Source: Stappia sp. BW2
GTDB taxonomy: Bacteria > Pseudomonadota > Alphaproteobacteria > Rhizobiales > Stappiaceae
Reading direction: 5' to 3'
Length of the DNA: 64,000 bases
Assembly: GCF_008107695.1 (NCBI RefSeq)
Contig: NZ_VIRG01000056.1
Span: forward strand, 186,001 to 250,000
In this document: positions 47,318 through 55,899 of the stretch, piece by piece
How the letters are laid out: every line of letters starts with the position of its first letter
Position numbering within the stretch: position 1 is the first letter of the stretch
Notes under the pieces: model-generated
Database searches by the model: none
Seen by the model: the letters and a program-made list of their open reading frames with translations, nothing else
What the model was told of the DNA's origin: nothing
Position numbers and translations under genes: made by a program

Positions 47318-47455
47318 ACAGATCGGCTGACAATTAGTTGAACCGACAGGTTGCCGGACAGCCCGCTATGCCTCACCTTACTATAAGGCGTGCAGGTCCA
47401 GCGGGCTGCGTTTCCGGCGAAACGGGCAGTTCGGGGGGCAAAACCGGAGGTGCCA

Positions 47456-50038
47456 TTGAGCGCGAGCGACAGCGACCCCGATCAAGACCGTCAGATTTCT
47501 CCCGAAGCCAATCGCTGGCGGGCTATGACGCAGGCCCGGCTGGACAAGCTGGTGGGCCAGAGCCGCCGTGCCCTGTTCATCGAACGCCTTTGGCGTGCCC
47601 TGCTTCCGGTGCTCGTGGTGCTCGGCCTGTTCGTCGGGGTATCGTGGCTTGGCCTGTGGCTGGTGTTGCCCGCCTGGGCAGGACCGCTTGGACTTCTCGT
47701 CTTTGCTGCCGGAGTCATCTGGGCCGCGCGTGACCTCTTTCACCTGACCTGGCCGACCCGCGAGGACGCGCTTGCCCGCGTCGAGAAATCCTCCGGCCGT
47801 ACCCACCGTCCGCTAACCTCGCTGGAAGACGAGTTGTCGGTCGGCGCGCGCGACCGTGAAAGCCAGGCCATTTGGGCGCTGCACCAGCGGCGCACGGCAG
47901 AAGCCGTTGCCGCCATCCGCTCCAAGGCGCCGAACCCGCAAGCCTTCCGCCGCGATCCATGGGCGCTTCGCGTTCTGGCCGCCAGCGTGCTTGTAATCGG
48001 GTTTTCGACAGCCAGTGGCGATCATTTCGGCCGGCTGGTCTCGGCTTTTCAGAACCCGTTCAAGACCGTGGAACCGCCCAGCCGTCTCGATGCCTGGGTC
48101 ACACCGCCGCTCTACACCAGCGAACCACCGATTTATCTGACGGGCGAAAGTGCCCAGTTGCGTGACCCCGGCGCGCCGATCTCGGTGCCGGAAGGCTCCG
48201 TACTCGTGGTCCGTACCCAGGGCGCGCGCGATCTCAAGATGACCTATGCCCGGGCGGAAGACGCCGAGCCGCAGGTGATCGAACCAGAGCTTGGCGCAGA
48301 GACGGAAGACCCGGACCTGAAGGCGCTTCTGCCGGTTGAACGCCGGCTTGAACTGGAAACCACGGGTATCGTCGAGTTGCACACCGGGGAAGAGCGTCTC
48401 CTGAGCTACGTCTTTGCGGTGAAGCCGGATGATGCGCCGAGTATCCGGTTGACGGACGATCCTGAAGAACAGCTCAGCGGCGCGCTCAAGTTTTCCTATC
48501 TGGTCAATGACGACTATGGCGTCGTGTCCGCCGAGGCGCGCATCGCACCGCTGCCCGATCCGGATCACAACAACCGGGTGCCCCGGCCGCTTGTGGATGC
48601 TCCCCAGTTCCCATTGTCGCTGCCGGCACGCGCCGGAACGGCCAAGACGGCTGAAACCATCCGGGATCTGACGTCACACCCCTGGGCAGGGTCAGAGGTC
48701 AACCTGACGCTGCTTGCGCGTGATCAGGCCGGCCAGGAAGGACTGTCGCCGGCCTATCGCATCACTCTGCCCCAGCGCCGCTTTGGCAAGCCCCTGGCGC
48801 GTGCTGTCGTTGAACAGCGCCGGAACCTGGCGCTTGACGCCGAAAGCCAGAGCCAGGTCATCATCGCGTTCGACTCCCTGATGCTGGCGCCGGAGATGTT
48901 CGACTTCAAGCCGCGCAACTACCTGGGCATGCGCTTTGCCTATGGGGCGCTTGTGAATGCCCGGACCGATGAAGATCTGAAGGCCCTGTTACCCCTTCTG
49001 TGGGATTTGGCCCTGTCGATTGAAGATGGTGACCTGTCTGCGGCTGAACGCAAGCTGCGCGACGCCCAGGAAGCCCTGCGCAAGGCGCTGGAGGAAGGGG
49101 CGAGCGATGAGGAAATCGCCAAGCTGACTCAACAGCTGCGCGAAGCGTTGAACGAATTTATGCAGGCGCTTGCCGAGCAGATGCGCCAGAACCCGCAGGC
49201 CATGCAGCCCTTCGACGGCAACCAGCAGACCTTGAGCGAGCAGGATCTGACCGACATGCTGGACCGCATCGAGGAACTGGCGCGCACCGGTTCACGCGAT
49301 GCGGCCCGTGAGCTGCTGTCTCAAATGCAGCAGATGCTGGAAAACCTGCAGGCCGGACGTCCACAGATGATGCCCAACAGCATGTCCAGCGAAATGATGG
49401 AAATGCTCAACGAGCTGGGTGAGATGATCCAGCGGCAACAGCAGTTGATGGACGAGACCCACAAGTTCAATCAGGACCAGCAGCAACAGCGCCGGGGCCA
49501 GCAACAGCAGCGCGGAGAGCAGCAGCAAGGCCAGGGCCAGCAGATGACCCAGGAACAGCTTGAGCAGATGCTGCAGCAGTTGCAGGAGGGCCAGGGTGAG
49601 CTGGCACAGCAGCTTCAGGAGCTCATGGACCAGCTGAGCCAGAATGGCGTGGGCCAGAACCAGGCGCTCGGCGAGGCTGGCGAGTCCATGGGTGAGGCGC
49701 AGGAGTCTCTGGGCGAAGGTCAGGGCCAGCAGGCGCTTGGCGAGCAAGGAGATGCTCTTGATGCCCTGCGGCGTGGCGCACAGGGCCTGACCGAGCAGAT
49801 GATGGGCCAGGGTGAAGGTGCCGGGTCGCCCAACGGCCCCTCGCCGATGGACGAAGACCCGCTTGGCCGTCCGCGGCGTACCGAAGGTCCGGATTTCAAC
49901 AACCGGGTGCGCATCCCCGACGAGATCGACGTGCAGCGGGCCCGCCGGATCCTCGAAGAGCTCCGCCGCCGCTTCTCCGACCCGTCCCGGCCACAGCTCG
50001 AGCTGGATTATCTGGAACGACTGCTGAAGCGGTACTAG
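47456..50038 (+). CDS. TIGR02302/DUF4175 family large membrane protein
   Basis: An 860-residue alphaproteobacterial protein of unknown function that usually follows lysA. Two membrane helices lie near residues 40-85, then a third near 165-182. A large periplasmic region with beta-rich segments follows (including LSYVFAVKPDDAPSIRLTDD and a DDYGVVSAEARI stretch). From about 520 it becomes helical and extremely Gln/Glu/Met-rich (QQQQRRGQQQQRGEQQQGQ region near 690), ending with a conserved RARRILEELRRRFSDPSRPQ segment. The start is TTG 47456, five bases after GGAGG. It appears to be a cell-envelope protein; no enzymatic motif seen. Confidence 0.88.
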   Translation: MSASDSDPDQDRQISPEANRWRAMTQARLDKLVGQSRRALFIERLWRALLPVLVVLGLFVGVSWLGLWLVLPAWAGPLGLLVFAAGVIWAARDLFHLTWPTREDALARVEKSSGRTHRPLTSLEDELSVGARDRESQAIWALHQRRTAEAVAAIRSKAPNPQAFRRDPWALRVLAASVLVIGFSTASGDHFGRLVSAFQNPFKTVEPPSRLDAWVTPPLYTSEPPIYLTGESAQLRDPGAPISVPEGSVLVVRTQGARDLKMTYARAEDAEPQVIEPELGAETEDPDLKALLPVERRLELETTGIVELHTGEERLLSYVFAVKPDDAPSIRLTDDPEEQLSGALKFSYLVNDDYGVVSAEARIAPLPDPDHNNRVPRPLVDAPQFPLSLPARAGTAKTAETIRDLTSHPWAGSEVNLTLLARDQAGQEGLSPAYRITLPQRRFGKPLARAVVEQRRNLALDAESQSQVIIAFDSLMLAPEMFDFKPRNYLGMRFAYGALVNARTDEDLKALLPLLWDLALSIEDGDLSAAERKLRDAQEALRKALEEGASDEEIAKLTQQLREALNEFMQALAEQMRQNPQAMQPFDGNQQTLSEQDLTDMLDRIEELARTGSRDAARELLSQMQQMLENLQAGRPQMMPNSMSSEMMEMLNELGEMIQRQQQLMDETHKFNQDQQQQRRGQQQQRGEQQQGQGQQMTQEQLEQMLQQLQEGQGELAQQLQELMDQLSQNGVGQNQALGEAGESMGEAQESLGEGQGQQALGEQGDALDALRRGAQGLTEQMMGQGEGAGSPNGPSPMDEDPLGRPRRTEGPDFNNRVRIPDEIDVQRARRILEELRRRFSDPSRPQLELDYLERLLKRY

Positions 50039-50060
50039 ATCCTCCCAGACAAAGCTTCAT

Positions 50061-50092
50061 GACCCCGCTTCGGCGGGGTCAGTTGTTTTGAT
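50061..50092 (+). terminator. Rho-independent terminator after the TIGR02302 gene
   Basis: Perfect 9-bp stem TGACCCCGC / GCGGGGTCA with a TTCG tetraloop, followed by GTTGTTTTG, 22 bases after the stop. Confidence 0.85.
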
Positions 50093-50111
50093 GATGGCGT
50101 TTGAACATCTG

Positions 50112-50276
50112 GCCCATCCTTCGAGACGCGCACACGTGCGCTCCTCAGGATGAGATTGTCTTTGTGGTGAAGGCGATTGTTCATCAGACCGAGTGCCCAG
50201 CCACATTCAACTCTCACAGTATCCAAGGATTACCCTCATCCTGAGGAAGCGCGGAGCGTTGTCTCGAAGGATGGGC
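50112..50276. repeat. Interspersed palindromic repeat pair, back to back
   Basis: Same element as at 30043-30149, here in the opposite arrangement: the inverted copy (50112-50154, starting GCCCATCCTTCGAGAC) comes first and the direct copy (50234-50276, starting CCTCATCCTGAGGA) second, with 79 bases between. Outer arms are conserved while the GC-rich centres differ. Lies between convergent TIGR02302 and cpdR genes. Confidence 0.8.
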
Positions 50277-50335
50277 CTCTTGCTCGGTCTTCCTGCGGCC
50301 TTGGCAAAAAAGTGGGGTTACCTGCGCGGCGCAGG

Positions 50336-50364
50336 GCAAACAAAAACCCCGCCGAAGCGGGGTC
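50336..50364 (-). terminator. Rho-independent terminator of the hpt-cpdR unit
   Basis: On the reverse strand ACCCCGC / GCGGGGT with a TTCG loop, followed by TTTTTGTTTG, about 30 bases after the cpdR stop. Confidence 0.85.
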
Positions 50365-50393
50365 TTGGTTTTCGGGACTTGCAGCCAGGAGCC

Positions 50394-50789
50394 TTACGCG
50401 TAGCGGCGGGTCTCGCTGGGCAGATTGCCGGAAATGGCGTTGCGCACGGCCTTGCGGATGTCGGCCAGCGAAAACGGCTTGGTGACGACGTCATGGACCA
50501 GGGCTTCAAGGCCGTTGGCCCGTTCGCGCTGGTCGGCAAAGCCGGTCATAAGGAGGATCGGCAGCCGCGGGTAGTCGCGGGCCGTCTGCAAGGCAAGAGC
50601 GATGCCGTCCATGACCGGCATCTTGATGTCGGACAGCAGCAGATCGAAGCTGCCCTTTTCGCGGCTCAGAACTTCGACGGCTTCGCCGCCATCCTCTGCC
50701 GCTTCAACGGAATGACCGTCAAGCTCCAGAGCACGCTTTACGAAGCTGCGTACCGCTTCATCGTCTTCAGTAAGAAGAATGCGAGCCAT
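50394..50789 (-). CDS. cpdR: Single-domain response regulator CpdR
   Basis: A 131-residue stand-alone receiver domain. The acidic pocket (EDD at 8-10), phospho-acceptor Asp54 in LLLSDIKMPVMDG, Thr82 and Lys104 (TKPF) are all present, with no output domain. Sequence such as FVKRALELDGHSVEAAEDGGEA and the C-terminal position of RRYA strongly resemble CpdR, which when unphosphorylated directs ClpXP to the pole for cell-cycle proteolysis and is phosphorylated through CckA-ChpT in Caulobacter and Sinorhizobium. ATG 50789 is used. Two bases after hpt, same strand. Confidence 0.9.
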   Translation of the reverse strand: MARILLTEDDEAVRSFVKRALELDGHSVEAAEDGGEAVEVLSREKGSFDLLLSDIKMPVMDGIALALQTARDYPRLPILLMTGFADQRERANGLEALVHDVVTKPFSLADIRKAVRNAISGNLPSETRRYA

Positions 50790-50791
50790 GC

Positions 50792-51355
50792 TCACTCTCC
50801 CGTGTTGCCGTCTGACGCTCCGTCCTCCGGGGCGACAACGTATCCAATATAGGGCAACTGCCGCCAAGCGTGGCCCATATCCATACCATATCCGACGACA
50901 AACTTATCAGGACAGGCAAAGCCAACGTAATCGGCAGATATGGCAGCTTTGCGGCGCTCGGGTTTATCCAGCAAAGCTGCGATCTTTACCGAGCGTGCGC
51001 CTCTGTTCAGCAGCCGCTCCCGCGCGAAGGCGAGTGTGCGGCCAGATTCCAGGATATCATCCACTAAAATTATATCGCGCTCGTTAACGTCACTTTCAAC
51101 ATCGCGCAAAATACGGATGTTTTCCGAGCCTTCGGTACCGGCCCCGTAGGAGGACAGATGCATGAACTCCATTTCCGGCTGAAGCGCGGCCCGATGCATC
51201 GCCCGCACGAGATCGGCCGCAAAAATGAAGCTGCCTTTCAGCACGGCGACGACCAGCAGATTCTGCGGTTTGCCTTCGGCGATTTCCTCTGCGAGTGCGC
51301 CAACACGCTGGGCGATGGCGTCTTCATCAAACAGAGTAAGAATATGTGATGTCAT
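50792..51355 (-). CDS. hpt: Hypoxanthine phosphoribosyltransferase
   Basis: Purine-salvage enzyme converting hypoxanthine or guanine plus PRPP to the nucleotide. 187 residues from ATG 51355 (a GTG at 51361 would add two). The PRPP-binding motif is ERDIILVDDILESGRTL near residue 92, and VAVLKGSFIFAADLVR near residue 37 is the conserved pyrophosphate loop. The purine-contact segment YVGFACPDKFVVGYGMD is near 143. Starts three bases after the upstream zinc-ribbon stop region. Confidence 0.95.
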   Translation of the reverse strand: MTSHILTLFDEDAIAQRVGALAEEIAEGKPQNLLVVAVLKGSFIFAADLVRAMHRAALQPEMEFMHLSSYGAGTEGSENIRILRDVESDVNERDIILVDDILESGRTLAFARERLLNRGARSVKIAALLDKPERRKAAISADYVGFACPDKFVVGYGMDMGHAWRQLPYIGYVVAPEDGASDGNTGE

Positions 51356-51357
51356 GG

Positions 51358-52293
51358 TCACTCTAGAACTACCTGGCGTTGGCCCCGTTCAACAAACCGC
51401 ACCTGGATATCCGACGCGGCTTTGGGAGGGTCGGCTAATATCGTCCTGAACCGGGTTTCGTCCAGTGCATTTAGCGTTTTTGTTCTGGGTTCCACTGTCC
51501 AGGCATAAACTTCCTGCATGTCGGCGCCGCGGATCGACAGGCGCACGGCGGGAACGGAGTTCAGCTCATCGAGCAGGTTGCGGATCGAACCCTCGACCAC
51601 GAGGACCTTCTTGCCATCCTCGACTTCGGTGAAGATGCGCAGGTTGCGGAATTCCAGTCCGCGCAGGTTGACCTCAAAGCCGACCATCCGGAACAGGCTG
51701 GCCAGGTCGGGTGACTGCTTCACCAGCGTGTCGCGCATGAGAACGAACATGACACAGACCGCTATGGCGACGCCGAACAGCGCTATGCCGCCGATGCGCC
51801 GGTAGTTGCGCCGGACCAGCCAGTTCAGGATCACCCCGATCTGGTCTCTGCGGAACTTGTTCGGGTTGACGATGATTTTCGGCCGCTTGGCCTGGGATTC
51901 AATGTCGGCGTTGTTCTCCGATCCGCCGGCCCGCGCATCCTCATCAAGGTCTGCGGCAAATTTCGCCTCGTCGCTGGCAGTGCGGACAGGGTCCGGTTCG
52001 GGAACGGCGGTTGCGGGTTCGTCGTCCTCTTCGTCAGGCTCTGCGTCGAAGGTTTCTTCTTCGGCGTCCGCAGCCCACTCGGCTTCATCCTGTTCGGGAT
52101 CTTCCGCGACCGAGGGAGTTTCAGTATCGCTGTCGGTCTTGGCGTCGAACGCGACGTCGCCTTCTTCGTCATCGTCAGGCGAAACGAACCAGCGGTTGCC
52201 ACACTTGGCGCATTTGACACTGCGCCCTTCCGGGCCAAGGGCCTCTACCTTAATCTCGTAGGAGGTACTGCAGTCCGGACATTTGATCTTCAT
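51358..52293 (-). CDS. Zinc-ribbon (MJ0042-type) membrane protein
   Basis: A 311-residue protein common next to ftsE in rhizobia. The N terminus is an MJ0042 zinc finger: MKIKCPDCSTSYEIK then VKCAKCGNRWF, two CxxC pairs. An acidic Asp/Glu-rich linker (about 40-130) follows, then a membrane helix near 170-190 (GGIALFGVAIAVCVMFVLM), and a C-terminal extracytoplasmic domain like DUF3426 (LRNLRIFTEVEDGKKVLVVEG near 228). Function unknown. Divergent from ftsE. Confidence 0.85.
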   Translation of the reverse strand: MKIKCPDCSTSYEIKVEALGPEGRSVKCAKCGNRWFVSPDDDEEGDVAFDAKTDSDTETPSVAEDPEQDEAEWAADAEEETFDAEPDEEDDEPATAVPEPDPVRTASDEAKFAADLDEDARAGGSENNADIESQAKRPKIIVNPNKFRRDQIGVILNWLVRRNYRRIGGIALFGVAIAVCVMFVLMRDTLVKQSPDLASLFRMVGFEVNLRGLEFRNLRIFTEVEDGKKVLVVEGSIRNLLDELNSVPAVRLSIRGADMQEVYAWTVEPRTKTLNALDETRFRTILADPPKAASDIQVRFVERGQRQVVLE

Positions 52294-52487
52294 GCGCGAA
52301 GACCTTTCGCCATGGCACGCTCTATCGGTTCACTTTTGAACCCGGGGGTCGAAATCCGGCACGAAATGTTGGACAAGGGCCAAGCAAATCTGTTGACGGA
52401 CTTTCAGGTCCTTAATGGACCTTTATATGATTAATGCACCGTTAACGGCCAGGCTATAGCGTTCGGGCCATCAACAGGAGTAATTTT

Positions 52488-53147
52488 GTGATCCGCTTCG
52501 AAAATGTCGGATTGAGATACGGAATGGGACCGGAAATCCTGCGCGATCTGACATTTCAGATCGAGCCGCAGTCGTTTCAGTTTCTGACCGGGCCTTCCGG
52601 GGCGGGCAAGACCAGCCTGATCCGGCTCTTGTTCATGTCCCTGCGTCCGACCCGTGGCCTGATCAAGGTGTTCAACCGCGACCTGAGTGTGATCGACAAG
52701 CAGGAATTGCCCAAACTCCGGCGCAAGATCGGTGTGGTGTTTCAGGATTTCCGGCTGCTGGACCATCTGACGACATATGAAAATGTGGCCCTGCCGCTGC
52801 GCGTGGTGGGCAAAGATGAATCCGAATACCGTTCCGACGTGATCGATCTGTTGCGATGGGTCGGGCTTGGCGACCGCATGCATGTTCTACCGCCGGTGCT
52901 TTCGGGTGGTGAAAAACAGCGTGCCGCGATTGCGCGCGCGCTGATCACGCGGCCGGAGATGCTGCTTGCCGACGAGCCGACCGGTAACGTGGACCCACCG
53001 CTTGCACGTCGTCTGTTGCGCCTTTTCATTGAATTGAACAAACTCGGCACTTCTGTCGTCATCGCGACCCACGATATCGCGCTGCTGGAACAGGTGGACG
53101 CCCGGCGCATGGTGCTTGCGGACGGGCGCCTCTCAATTTTCGATTAG
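52488..53147 (+). CDS. ftsE: Cell division ATP-binding protein FtsE
   Basis: ATPase of the FtsEX complex, which activates periplasmic amidases at the septum. 219 residues with Walker A GPSGAGKTSL near residue 37, signature LSGGEKQR near residue 141, Walker B LLADEPTGNVDP near residue 160 and the switch His in IATHD near 193. Start is GTG 52488. ftsX follows 8 bases after the stop. Confidence 0.97.
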   Translation: MIRFENVGLRYGMGPEILRDLTFQIEPQSFQFLTGPSGAGKTSLIRLLFMSLRPTRGLIKVFNRDLSVIDKQELPKLRRKIGVVFQDFRLLDHLTTYENVALPLRVVGKDESEYRSDVIDLLRWVGLGDRMHVLPPVLSGGEKQRAAIARALITRPEMLLADEPTGNVDPPLARRLLRLFIELNKLGTSVVIATHDIALLEQVDARRMVLADGRLSIFD

Positions 53148-53155
53148 GCGGCATA

Positions 53156-54208
53156 ATGGTTCAGTCCGACGACACCAGCAAAAAACAGGCGAGCGATTCC
53201 AGCGTCCGCACGCCCAAGCGGATGTTACGGCCGAAGCGTGGCCGCAAACCGGCCCGCAAGGCTGCGCCCAAGCCGAAGAACGAGGCCCCCCAGGGTGACC
53301 ATGCCAAATTGCGTCCTGCCGCGGCGATCGTGCCGCCGCAGGCCGTTGCGGGGCGGGCACTTACGCTTGTGGTTGCCATCATGAGCTTTCTGGCCTGTCT
53401 GACGGTTGGTGCGGTTTCGGTGGTGTGGGACGCTGCCGATGCCTGGCAGAACGATCTGGTGCGCGAGATCACCATCCAGATCCGCCCGGCCGAAGGCGTC
53501 GACATGCTGCGGGAAATCGACAAGGCGGTTGCGCTCGCGCAGGAGTTTCCGGGCATCGATTCCGTTCGGGCCCTGTCCGATGCCGAAACCAAGGCCTTGC
53601 TGGAACCCTGGCTCGGCGAAGGCCTCCAGCTTGACGGTCTGCCGGTGCCGCGTCTCATCCAGATTACCGTCGGAGATCCGGAACTCCTGAACCTGTCGCA
53701 ATTGCGCGAAATGGTCTCCCGGAGCGTGACCGGTGCGAGTGTCGACGATCACTCGGTCTGGACGTCAAGGCTGTCAGCCATGGCCGGGGCCGTGGTGCTT
53801 GGAGGCTTTGCCATCATGGTGCTCGTGCTCAGCTCGATGGTCTTGAGCGTCGTGTTCGCGACCCAGGCGGCGATGGCCGGAAACAAGGATGTCGTCTCCG
53901 TTCTGCATTTCGTCGGTGCCGAGGATGGCTTCATCGCGCGGGAATTCCAGCGGCACTTCCTGATGCTGGGGCTGAAGGGCGGTGTTTCCGGCGGCGTTGC
54001 GGCGATCTTGAGTTTTCTCATCGTCGACATGCTCACCCGGCAGGGCTCCGGCCAGGCGGGCTCCGATCAGATGTCGGCGCTCTTCGGCGGTGTCTCCGTC
54101 AGCCTGCCCGGCTACCTCGGGGTGTTCGGCGTCGTGTTCCTCGTGGCGATCCTGACAGCCCTCACTTCGGGCCTCGCGGTCAAGGCCCATCTGGCGAAAG
54201 TGGATTGA
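53156..54208 (+). CDS. ftsX: Cell division protein FtsX
   Basis: Membrane partner of FtsE. 350 residues: a long basic cytosolic N terminus (Lys/Arg/Pro-rich to about residue 55), first helix near 65-88, an extracytoplasmic domain (about 90-200, with RPAEGVDMLREIDKAV) that would contact amidase activators, then three C-terminal helices with SMVLSVVFATQAAMAGNKDVVSVLHFVGA split from about 222. The N-terminal extension is typical of alphaproteobacteria. Confidence 0.93.
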   Translation: MVQSDDTSKKQASDSSVRTPKRMLRPKRGRKPARKAAPKPKNEAPQGDHAKLRPAAAIVPPQAVAGRALTLVVAIMSFLACLTVGAVSVVWDAADAWQNDLVREITIQIRPAEGVDMLREIDKAVALAQEFPGIDSVRALSDAETKALLEPWLGEGLQLDGLPVPRLIQITVGDPELLNLSQLREMVSRSVTGASVDDHSVWTSRLSAMAGAVVLGGFAIMVLVLSSMVLSVVFATQAAMAGNKDVVSVLHFVGAEDGFIAREFQRHFLMLGLKGGVSGGVAAILSFLIVDMLTRQGSGQAGSDQMSALFGGVSVSLPGYLGVFGVVFLVAILTALTSGLAVKAHLAKVD

Positions 54209-54260
54209 TTTTCTCGCACAATGCCGTGAAATTGGCCGAATCACTTATCATAGTCGCGAT

Positions 54261-54986
54261 ATGACTCATGCTGACACAGTGTTAGACCCTGTTTTGGACG
54301 ACAGAAGCTCCGTCGCTGACGAACGACGTGTGTCCGTATCGCAGGACCGGCGCACAGCACGCGGGAGCGCCGCAAAGGGCGACAAGCGCAAGAAGCGCTT
54401 TGGCCTCAGGGTTCTGTTCGTCGCGGTCGTCACGGCTCTTGTGGCCGGAACCGCCGGGCAGTTTGCCATGTTCGCCCAGAAGGTCGCCAACGCCAGGGTG
54501 CCGGTCGCTGCCAATGCGGATGCCATCGTGGTGCTGACGGGGGGGCATGCCCGCGTCAACGAGGCGGTGCGCCTTCTGGAAGAAGGACGCGCCAACCGAT
54601 TGCTGATTTCCGGCGTTCATCCCGGCACCACGCGCGAACAGCTTGCTGCTGTTACCGCGTCCAATATGCCGCTGGAAAAGAACAGCGTTGATCTTGACCG
54701 CGTCGCGCTGAATACAGCGGGCAATGCGGTGGAAACCGCCAATTGGGTCAGGAAAAACGGGTTCTCCTCCTTGCTGGTCGTCACCAGTGCCTACCATCTT
54801 CCACGGGCCAAGGTGGAGCTGGCCGGAGCCCTGCCGGACGTGGCCCTGATAGAGTACCCGGTCTTCTCCAAGGACCTGAAGCTGGATCACTGGTACAGGG
54901 AGCCTGCAACGATGCGGCTTCTCATGCGCGAATATGTGAAGTATATCCTCGCCCGACTCCGGATTACCGTGCAGGGTGTGCGCTGA
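54261..54986 (+). CDS. YdcF/SanA family membrane protein (DUF218)
   Basis: A 241-residue protein with a basic cytosolic start, one helix at about 49-70, and a periplasmic DUF218 domain: ADAIVVLTGGHARVNEAVRL near residue 85, RLLISGVHPGTTREQ near residue 112, and LLVVTSAYHLPRAKVEL near residue 175. Members of this family (ElyC, SanA, YdcF) affect envelope integrity. 52 bases after ftsX and 24 before plsC, so read as part of the ftsEX unit. Confidence 0.9.
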   Translation: MTHADTVLDPVLDDRSSVADERRVSVSQDRRTARGSAAKGDKRKKRFGLRVLFVAVVTALVAGTAGQFAMFAQKVANARVPVAANADAIVVLTGGHARVNEAVRLLEEGRANRLLISGVHPGTTREQLAAVTASNMPLEKNSVDLDRVALNTAGNAVETANWVRKNGFSSLLVVTSAYHLPRAKVELAGALPDVALIEYPVFSKDLKLDHWYREPATMRLLMREYVKYILARLRITVQGVR

Positions 54987-55010
54987 CAGCTGTCGGATCA
55001 CGGCCGAGCG

Positions 55011-55820
55011 GTGGCTTCACCCACGACCAGTCTCTATGGTGCCATGGTTTTTCTGCGCTCTACCCTTTTCCAGATCCTGTTTTATTCCGTCACCCTGGTG
55101 CTGATGATCCTGTTCGCACCGGTCATGCTGCTGCCGCGCCGCTGGGGCTGGTGGGTGGTGCCGACCTGGTCGCGGGTGCTGCAGTTGCTGATGCGCGTGT
55201 TTGCGGGCATCAAGGTGGAAGTCCGGGGACGGGAAAACCTGCCCGAGGGCGGTTTCATCGCCGCCATGAAGCATCAGTCTGCGTGGGAAACTGTGGCGAT
55301 GATACCGCTTTTCAGAAGTCCCACCTTCATTCTGAAGCGCGAGCTGCGCTGGATACCGATTTTTGGCTGGTACACGGCCAAGTTCAAGCAGATCCCGATC
55401 AACCGTGGCAAACGGTCCGAAGCTCTGGTTGCGATGATGCAGGCGGCCAAGCAAGCGATTGCCGAAAAGCGCCAGATCCTGATCTTTCCGGAAGGCACAC
55501 GCCGGGCCGCCGGGGCCGAGCCGAAGTACAAGTTCGGGATCGCTCATCTCTACCGTGACCTGAAGTGCCCGGTGGTGCCGATTGCCCACAATGCCGGCCT
55601 CTACTGGCCCCGTGCCTCCTGGAAGGTCTATCCGGGCACGGTAATCGTCGAGATCCTGCCGCCGATTGAACCCGGCCTGACACCGAATGCCTTTTACGAA
55701 AGAATGGTCACCGATATCGAAGCGGCCAGTGACCGGTTGATCGAGGAAGCCCGCGGGGCCCGCAAGCCCTCGCCGGTGCTTGAAGACGTCAACGCGCGCC
55801 GCAAGGCACAACCGGCCTGA
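55011..55820 (+). CDS. plsC: 1-acyl-sn-glycerol-3-phosphate acyltransferase
   Basis: PlsC-type acyltransferase forming phosphatidic acid in the inner membrane. 269 residues from GTG 55011 (ATG 55044 is an alternative), two N-terminal hydrophobic segments, then the acyltransferase motifs: I is KHQSAWET (His then four residues then Glu, where most families have Asp), II is FKQIPINRG near residue 128, III is LIFPEGTRRA near residue 160, IV is CPVVPIAHNAG near 187. The HX4E form is known in rhizobial members, so activity is still expected. Ends in a strong terminator. Confidence 0.93.
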   Translation: MASPTTSLYGAMVFLRSTLFQILFYSVTLVLMILFAPVMLLPRRWGWWVVPTWSRVLQLLMRVFAGIKVEVRGRENLPEGGFIAAMKHQSAWETVAMIPLFRSPTFILKRELRWIPIFGWYTAKFKQIPINRGKRSEALVAMMQAAKQAIAEKRQILIFPEGTRRAAGAEPKYKFGIAHLYRDLKCPVVPIAHNAGLYWPRASWKVYPGTVIVEILPPIEPGLTPNAFYERMVTDIEAASDRLIEEARGARKPSPVLEDVNARRKAQPA

Positions 55821-55823
55821 CAA

Positions 55824-55862
55824 AAAAAGGCCGCCCCGGCGAACCGGGACGGCCTTTCTGTT
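55824..55862 (+). terminator. Rho-independent terminator between plsC and the NCS1 gene
   Basis: AAAGGCCGCCCCGG pairs with CCGGGACGGCCTTT (one mismatch) around a CGAA loop; flanked by an A-run before and TTTCTGTTTG after, so it can stop both convergent transcripts. Confidence 0.9.
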
Positions 55863-55899
55863 TGAAGCTGGTTCAATCGCGAAGATCGCCTGAAGCTGC

